This document shows, piece by piece, positions 57,400-64,000 of a stretch of 64,000 bases of DNA. Within the stretch, counting starts at the first letter, position 1, and each line of letters begins with the position of its first letter. Location: the NCBI GenBank assembly GCA_030704615.1, contig CM060734.1:38702042-38766041 (forward strand), given 5' to 3'. The stretch comes from Takakia lepidozioides. Its lineage: Eukaryota; Streptophyta; Takakiopsida; Takakiales; Takakiaceae. The notes beneath the pieces are model-generated. The model was not told the origin of the DNA. It was given only the letters and a program-made list of their open reading frames with translations, and made no database searches. Made by a program: the position numbers and the translations under genes.

Positions 57400-59570
57400 C
57401 CCCCGCCCCGGGTTCAACCATCACCCCCATGTAACCCTCTGTAACTCTGCCGAGTGTAACCCACATTACCATGTAACCCTCTGTAACCCATATAACCCCA
57501 TGACCCTCTGTAACCCTCACCACCATGTAACCCTCTGTAACCCATGTAACCCTCTATAACACCGCAGAGTGTCACCCCCACCCCTATGTAACCCTCACTA
57601 CATGTAACCCTCTGTAACCCATGTAACCCTCTATAACACCGTAGAGTGTCACACCCCTATGTAACCCACTATGTAACCCTCACTACCCATGTAACCCTCT
57701 GTAACACTTTGCAACCCATGTAACCCTTTGTAACCCTCTGTAACACCGCAGAGTGTCGCCCTCACCCCTTATGTAACCCTCTGTAACCCATGTAACCCTC
57801 TGTAACACCGTAGAGTGTCGTCCTCACCCCTTATGTAACCCTCTGTAACCCATGTAACCCTCTGTGACCCTTTGTAACCCTCACCACCATGTAACCCTCT
57901 GTAACACCGCAGAGTGTCACCCTCACCCGTATGTAACCCTCACTCCATGTAACCCTCTCTGACCCTTTATAACCCTCACCACCATGTAACCCTCTGTAAC
58001 CCATGTGACCCTCTATATCCCTCACCAGGTGTAACACCATGTAACCCTCTGTAACACCGCAGAGTGTCACCCTCGCCACCATGTAACCCTCCGTAACCCT
58101 CACAAACCCTTTGTGACACCGCAGAGTGTCGCCCTCACCCCTTATGTAACCCTCACTCCATGTAACCCTCTGTAACCCATGTAACCCTCTGTGACCCTTT
58201 GTAACCCTCACCACCATGTAACCCTCTATAACACCGCAGAGTGTCACCCTCACCCCTATGTAACCCTCATTCCATGTAACCCTCTCTGACACTCTGTAAC
58301 CCATGTAACCCTCTGTGACCCTCTATATCCCTCACCAGGTGTAACCCTTACCACCATGTAACCCTTGTAACACCGCAGAGTGTCACCCTCGCCACCATGT
58401 AACCCTCCGTAACCCACACAAACCCTCTGTGACACCGCAGAGTGTCACCCTCATCCCCATGTAACCCTCTGTGACCCTCCGTGGCTCTGTAACCCATGTA
58501 ATCCTCTGTAACACCGTAGAGTGTCACCCTCACCCCTTATGTAACCCTCACTCCATGTAACCCTCTGTAACCCATGTAACCCTCTGTGACCCTTTGTAAC
58601 CCTCACCACCATGTAACCCTCTGTAACACCGCAGAGTGTCACCCTCACCCCTATGTAATCCTCACTCCATGTAACCCTCTCTGACCCTCTGTAACTCTCT
58701 GTAACCCATGTAACCCTCTGTGACCCTCTATATCCCTCACTAGGTGTAACCCTTACCACCATGTAACCCTCTGTAACACCGCAGAGTGTCACCCCCATCC
58801 CTATGCATCCCTCACTCCTTGTAACCCATGTAATCCTCTGTGACCCTGCGTAACCCGTGTAACCCTCTGTGACCCTGTGTAACCCATGTAACCCCATGTA
58901 ACCCTCACTCCATGTAACCCTCTATAACCCATGTAACCCTCTGTGACCCTCTATAACCCTCACCAGGTGTAACCTTCACCACCATGTAACCCTCAGTAAC
59001 CCTCTGTAACACCGTAGAGTGTCACCCTCACCCCTGTGTAACCTCACTCCATGTAACCCTATGTGACCCTCTGTGACTCTCTGTAACCCTCACCACCATG
59101 TAACCCTCCGTAACCCGTTTATCCCTCTGTAACACCGCTGAGTGTAACCCTCACTCCATGTAATCCTCCCATGTAACCCTATGTCACCCTCTGTAACCCA
59201 TGTAACCCCATGACCCTCTGTAACCCTTTGTAACCCATGTAACCCTCTGTTACTCCGCGAGGTGTAACCCTCACTCCATGTTATCCTGCATCGTGTAACC
59301 CCAATGTAAGCTTGTATCATGTTATCCCATATACCCCTCTCCGTGTAACTCCAGTTCCTCGTAACCCCATCATCCCTGTAACCCTCTGCACGTCAGCGCT
59401 TTAGCTCCGCCTCGTGTAACCCTCATTGTGCAACTCTCACATTGTAACCCCACCATGTAAACCCGATACTGTATCAATCCCCCCCGTGTAACCCCCGATT
59501 GTGTCACTCATAGCTCGTGTCACCCCGGATCCTTTATCCCCAACGCATGTCACCCCTGTTCGTGTAGCCC
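57400..59570 (+). repeat. TGTAACCC motif array, left of the transposase
   Basis: About 2.1 kb consists of variants of (A/C)TGTAACCCTC and CATGTAACCC. A higher-order unit is marked by ACCG(C/T)AGAGTGTC at about 15 places, including 57,551, 57,639, 57,745, 57,808, 57,905, 58,058, 58,118, 58,233, 58,372, 58,434, 58,514, 58,627, 58,784 and 59,012. Spacing is irregular (60-230 bp). The motif resembles, but is not, the plant telomere repeat CCCTAAA. Both strands are open for long stretches only because of the repeat. Confidence 0.9.
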
Positions 59571-59788
59571 CTTAGTGCCCGGCAAAAATTGGCGGGCTCC
59601 AAGAGGTGTCAGATATTTTGAATTCAAACCTGGGTTACACGATTCGGTGACATCAAAACCCACGTGTAACTCCATCATCGCTCGTCATTTTCACCAGGTG
59701 CGTAGACGACGTGCAGTCCCGAGGGCTCCGCTGCGTTGCCCGCGTGTGTTATGCGATTTGTACTGTACTGGTGGTACTGTTGCTGCTA

Positions 59789-62700
59789 ATGGCATGTGCT
59801 GCCGCGAAGGTGCTAGACGAGGAACGCAAAGCAGCATTGGAATCAAATGGTTTGAAAGATGAGGCGGGAGAACTCTGTCATTTGCAGCATTTGGTATCTC
59901 ATTTGAAATGCATCCTACAGCTGCCCATAGACGGGCTTTTCAATCACACAAACCTCCGTTGGATACGCCAGGTTTCCCAGGGAAAAGGGAAACGGATATC
60001 CATCGAAGTAGCTGTCGTTCCATGGTCTCGCATTCCTGACTTTCTGGAGGGAGAAAGGAGTAGAGTGGATGGGAAGACCCAATTTTATGTTCAAGATCGA
60101 AGGTACCGTGAGTTGCCAGATTTGACAACACCGCGTGCAAACAGTTATCGTCAGTGGCATAAGTAAGTCACTTATGAGGGTTGTATAACATTCCCAGCCC
60201 CACTTCTTTCTGCTAGTCTAGCAAAGTCGTATATGGCGATAACCCTCCTCGCTTTATATGCTTTTTTTGCAGGTACCACTGCTGCTACGGCCCGATAGAT
60301 AGGCGCACGGACCCGCCGATTGTGAAGAAGAAAGAAAAACCGATAGCAGCCTCCGATAATCAAACAGCAGTCAAGCGAATCAGACGTAAGGCAGCGGATT
60401 TCGGAGAGTCATACAAACGTGGGTGTACGTGTAGCTTCAAAGTTGGCCAGTGTTTTCTAGATTCAGAGTTGGCAATCATCACATACTTCCAGAAACAGCA
60501 TGTGGATGCAAAAGGAAAGCCATGTCATGGTTCAGCTGACCCCTCTTCCCATTTCTCGCGATTCGTGCATGCCCCTCGTCTCAGCCAAGATATGAAACAG
60601 TGGATCGTCGATAGTCTTCGCAGTGGCCTATCTCCAGCTATGATTATGACACAACACACTCAACAACTCCAGGAAGCTTGTGCGTCTCAGCCAGGCATGG
60701 AGTGGAGTCGCGATTGTTTCTTGTTCGAGTACGACGTGAGAAACATTGCCGACAAGCTTGCGATTGAGAGTTACAAAAAACATCCAGATGATGCACAAAG
60801 TGTACGTATGTGGGTCGATAGCAATCCTGAAAGCGTCTTCTTCTACCATGAAGAGACAGCGCCAGTGGCGGGTGATTTGAAGTTCGTAATTGGAATACAA
60901 ACGGAGTGGCAAAAACAGAAAATGATCGACCTGGGACACAACCGTGTGGTATCCTGCGATGCAACATTTGGGACCAACGAAAATAAGGTATTCGTGTCAC
61001 GCTTTACCTTTCATTGCATTCTGAAATGTGAGTGCCATGCAACTGTTGCCAATATTATAACGCTCACCTTATTCATTTTTGTACCATTGCGACATTGCAG
61101 TTCCCAATGTATACCATGATGGTGTTCGACGAATGGCTCAACGGCATACCTGTTGCTTATATTATATCAGCGAGAAACAAAACGACTGACTTGAGCCCCT
61201 GGATGAAACGTCTTCGCGACCGACTTCTTCAGAGCAAACCAGATTGGAGGCCAAATGCTTTTGTTGTCGACGATGCAGACGCAGAAATCAATGCTATCAG
61301 GTACACGGCTAGAAGTTACAATGTTCTGAGTCACACTACAAGTTGCATGCACGAGGGGTTTCATGGATCGGGCTACACTGCTGCTAGTTACACTGAGAAT
61401 CACAGTAAGAGTTAAACTGCCAGTTACACGAGGGGGTGCATTGCTGCCTGTAACACTTGGAGTTACACTGTCAGTTGCTCGAGGGGTTACATGGATTGGG
61501 TTGCAGTGCTGTCTATTACACTGAGGGTTACACTATCAGTTAGACAGATGGTTATACTGCCTTGAGTTGGACGGAGGGTTACACTGCTGTGAGTTAGACC
61601 GAGGGTTATACTACTGTGAGTTAGACCGAGGGTTACACTGCTATGAGGTAGACAGAGGGTTACACTGCGAGTTACACTGGGAGTTACACGGCGTGTCATC
61701 CGCAGTCCTACATGGATTAGGTTGCACTGCTATAGCATGTGAGTTACACTGGGAGCATCGCAGAGGGTTGTATGGGTTGGGTCGCTCTGAGAGTTACACG
61801 GTGTAACATGGATTGCGTTACAGCGCTGCGAGGGGTTATATGTGTTGGGTTACACTGCTGTGAGTTTCACTGATAGTTACATGACCAGATGCACGAGGGG
61901 TTACATGAGTCACACTACTAAGAGTGACACTTTGAAGAGTTACACTTCTACGAGTTACACTGCGAAGAGTTCCTCTGATAAGAGTTACACTGACAAGAGT
62001 TACACTGATGGATTGGGTGGCATTTGATGTGTGTGCGTGCAGGGAATCGTTTGGGGACGTAGCAATATTTCTATGCCTTTGGCATGTTCGCCGCGCTTGG
62101 CTGAAACATTCGTGGCGTAAGATGCCCGATCCATACACTCGCAATGCTGTTTTGAAACAGCTTGGCGACGTAATGTACGGCATTAACGCCTGTGTGGGAG
62201 TCACCCCAGAAGAGTGGGCGCTGGAGCGACTGGAAGATTTGAATTATTCCTATCCGCTTGCGCGTGACTTCCTACGTTACATCAGAATGGAATGGGTCCC
62301 AAAACTGAGCATGTGGATCACGGGGGCTCGTTATATTCCCCACGCAAGTCAGGATACTAATGCCGCAATTGAATCTTGGCACGGAAATTTGAAGGCTCGT
62401 TTACGCTCGGGAAAGCAAAGGCTTGATGGCAGGAGAATCGATTGGCTGATCAGCGAACTCGTGGGTCCTGTTCTAACCCACTATTGGTATAGAGATAACT
62501 TGAAATCGAAAGGCTTCAAAAGGAATGTACGACAGGAGGAATTTATCAGTAATGTTGTTTGGACTGCAAGGGAGATCCCTGATGTCAATGTTCATTTGCC
62601 CACTGTTCCTGGTCATCCGGCGATTGTGGATAGTGTTCAAACGGCCGGTCGAAGCTACACAATCTATGCACCTGCGACCACCTGGGCTTGTTGCGATTGT

Positions 62701-63189
62701 CCATGGGCTTTGAAGGGTAACTTGTGCAAACATCAAATCCGCGTTCTTCAATTGATGAAGCCAAATCTGAAGGAAGGGCTTATTGTGAAGCTCTGTGGCA
62801 CAAAGCTCGGGACCATTCATGGAGGTCTTCACATGTTGATGAAATCGGAACTTCCAGATATTGATGCAGAGGAGGAAGTTGTGAATCTAGCAGAGCCTAC
62901 GGAGTGCTCAGCATCATCCCGGCGTGGTCGGCAGGAGCCATCGGATGTTTCATCAATTGAATCTGAGATGAAGTCCCTGTCGCTTCTTGGCAATGAGAGT
63001 GAAACAATGCGCAAACATTTGCTTGCCGAGCTTCGTTGTGTTCGTGGGAGGCTGTCCACTTTACAAGTTAGAATCGACAAAGGTCTGTTGCACCCTCTTC
63101 AAGCAGTTCCATTCATAAAAAATGATGATGGAAACAACATGTCCCTTGCCAGGAAAGTAGATTTTGTAGACCGGTTCCGTAGTAAGTGA
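59789..63189 (+). CDS. MULE transposase with SWIM zinc finger
   Basis: Four exons close in phase: 59,789-60,162; 60,273-60,987; 61,101-61,300; 62,043-63,189 (2,436 nt, 811 aa). ATG 59,789 (MACAAAKVL) is the first in frame, but an upstream exon is possible. RGCTCSFKVG and neighbouring residues form an N-terminal Cys-containing region. The DDE catalytic residues are in VVSCDATFG, FVVDDADAEINAI and DTNAAIESWHGNLK. FLCLWHVRRAWLKH lies between the second and third. A SWIM zinc finger follows: CCDCPWALKGNLCKH (CxC...CxH). A Ser-rich tail and a heptad-like leucine region (ETMRKHLLAELRCVRGRL) end it. It cuts and pastes its element. No stop or frameshift is seen, so it may be active or domesticated. 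Intron 3 carries GGTTACAC repeats. Confidence 0.9.
61380..62010 (+). repeat. GGTTACAC motif array inside transposase intron 3
   Basis: The intron is filled with GAGTTACACTG, GGGTTACACTG and related units, the reverse complement of the motif in the flanking arrays. Splice signals at both ends (CAG/GTACAC; GTGCAG/GG) are outside the array. The inverted orientation relative to both flanks is notable. Confidence 0.88.
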
Positions 63190-63289
63190 CCATTGAGTCC
63201 ATTGGCAATGACACTTACTTTGTGATCACCCTTCAATACAGAGTGGGAAGATGTTGAAGTCGAGCACCTTTAGTCATCAACACTAGCCC

Positions 63290-64000
63290 CTGTATGTGTA
63301 ACCCCTCTATGTGTAACCCAATTTGTGTGTAACCCATGGACGTGTAATCCATGAGATAGATAATCATTCCGTTCAACCTATGTTATGGACCAGTGTAGCC
63401 CTCCGGAGTGTAACTTGTTGTTGTGTAACCCCAAGAAGTATGTATCCCGACCACATGTAACCCCCATTGATGTCACCCCATCGCATGTAACCCATTGTAC
63501 AATTTGGGGTGCACGCTATAAACCCCGATGCTACATCACCCCATCTTATGTATCCCCACGACACGTAGCCCTTGTATAGGCAACCCTGCCCACTTTCATT
63601 GTGCACAGTGTAACTTAGAACTGTGTAACCCTCTTGAGTGAGTGTAACCCAGAGTGTTGTAACTCCAAGAAGTATGTAGCCCGACCAGATGTTACCCCCA
63701 CACTATTGTGACCCCATCGTATGTAACCCATTGTACATAGCCCTCATGTATGTAACCCCATGTAGTATAAATCTGAGAACTTCAGTGCACAAACACTTCA
63801 GTGCGAAAAAAAAAAAAAAAAAAACAAATGCGCATAGTCGAGGTGGGGTTACATGCCACGAAAGTATACTGTTTCAGCAACGTGACCCTGACATAGCCAG
63901 GTATGTAACCCATAAGTGTAACCCCACGTTGTGAGACCCGGCATGGTGTAACCCATCACTTATGTGTGAACCCACAGAGTGTAAGCCCATTGCCCCAGGG
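63290..64000 (+). repeat. TGTAACCC motif array, right of the transposase
   Basis: Units such as GTGTAACCC, ATGTAACCCA and CATGTAACCCCCATTG recur at 20-40-bp spacing to the window edge, more diverged than on the left. TGTATCCCGACCACATGTAA and a variant (TGTAGCCCGACCAGATGT) at 63,441 and 63,676 show a local longer duplication. A run of 19 A lies at 63,806-63,824. Confidence 0.85.

Larger units (their letters stand above)
56870..64000 (+). mobile_element. MULE-type element with long motif arrays (right end outside window)
   Basis: A complete transposase gene (59,789-63,189) is bracketed by arrays of the same 8-bp motif on the left (57,400-59,570) and right (63,290-64,000, continuing past the edge). 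The motif also fills its third intron. I could not identify terminal inverted repeats or the target duplication, so both outer boundaries are provisional. Mutator-like elements often have long repetitive terminal regions with transposase-binding sites, which fits. The alternative is a domesticated transposase gene beside an unrelated satellite. Confidence 0.6.

Noticed and set aside
57293-58897. Long minus-strand open frames rich in EGYMVVRVT-type repeats
   Set aside because: They are by-products of the TGTAACCC array, which lacks stops on that strand. No start context, domain or codon constraint is seen.
57400-59570. Interstitial telomeric repeat
   Set aside because: The core is TGTAACCC with irregular spacing and a marker ACCGCAGAGTGTC, not CCCTAAA. 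It flanks a transposase on both sides.

Overview
The window is nuclear DNA from a land plant. It holds spliced plant genes with GT-AG introns, fragments of PLS-type PPR genes and of a plant-specific OSB gene (organellar single-stranded-DNA binding), and typical plant transposons. Abundant decayed PPR copies plus a bacterial-type apolipoprotein N-acyltransferase homologue hint at a seed-free plant (bryophyte, lycophyte or fern). I cannot name the species.

Layout. Positions 1-31.7 kb are nested mobile-element debris. A decayed PPR gene (minus strand) is split at 5,908/16,506 by a 10.6-kb Ty3/gypsy-type retroelement (5,909-16,505). That element encodes Gag, a protease-region remnant, a complete C5 cytosine DNA methyltransferase (DNMT), reverse transcriptase, RNase H, a DDE integrase and a C-terminal PHD finger. 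Its leader holds six regularly spaced 25-nt stem-loops, and its termini are arranged A1-internal-B1-A2-B2. A second, badly decayed integrase-PHD copy lies at 26.5-27.9 kb. From 17.6 to 23.2 kb OSB-like fragments occur in both orientations. One copy is interrupted by a 3.47-kb non-autonomous CACTA element (17,918-21,386, TSD ACA), which itself carries two OSB fragments and an unknown ORF. At 23.8-25.6 kb lies a deleted minus-strand chromovirus with LTR, PBS and an in-frame Gag-chromodomain ORF. Its LTR is split by a CACTA-ended DUF4218 fragment. A solo copy of the same LTR is at 3,625-4,262. A 650-bp TIR element is at 29.6 kb.

Positions 31.7-56.3 kb hold three intact-looking minus-strand genes whose exon phases I could close: a plant diacylglycerol kinase (8 exons, 683 aa), a putative O-fucosyltransferase with a tandem-repeat, sequon-rich stem (7 exons, 790 aa), and an Lnt-like carbon-nitrogen hydrolase (6 exons, 674 aa). 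A 320-330-bp dispersed repeat sits in one intron of each of the first two genes; the copy in the kinase gene has an 18-bp target duplication.

Positions 56.7-64.0 kb are a MULE-type element: an intact 811-aa transposase (DDE plus SWIM zinc finger, 4 exons) embedded in kilobases of TGTAACCC/GGGTTACA motif array. The array also fills the third intron, and it runs off the right edge of the window.

The three cellular genes show no shared pathway. The retroelement modules suggest an element that could both read histone marks (PHD) and write DNA methylation (DNMT), but this copy is inactivated by many stops. All exon boundaries are by eye from splice motifs and phase, without transcript evidence.
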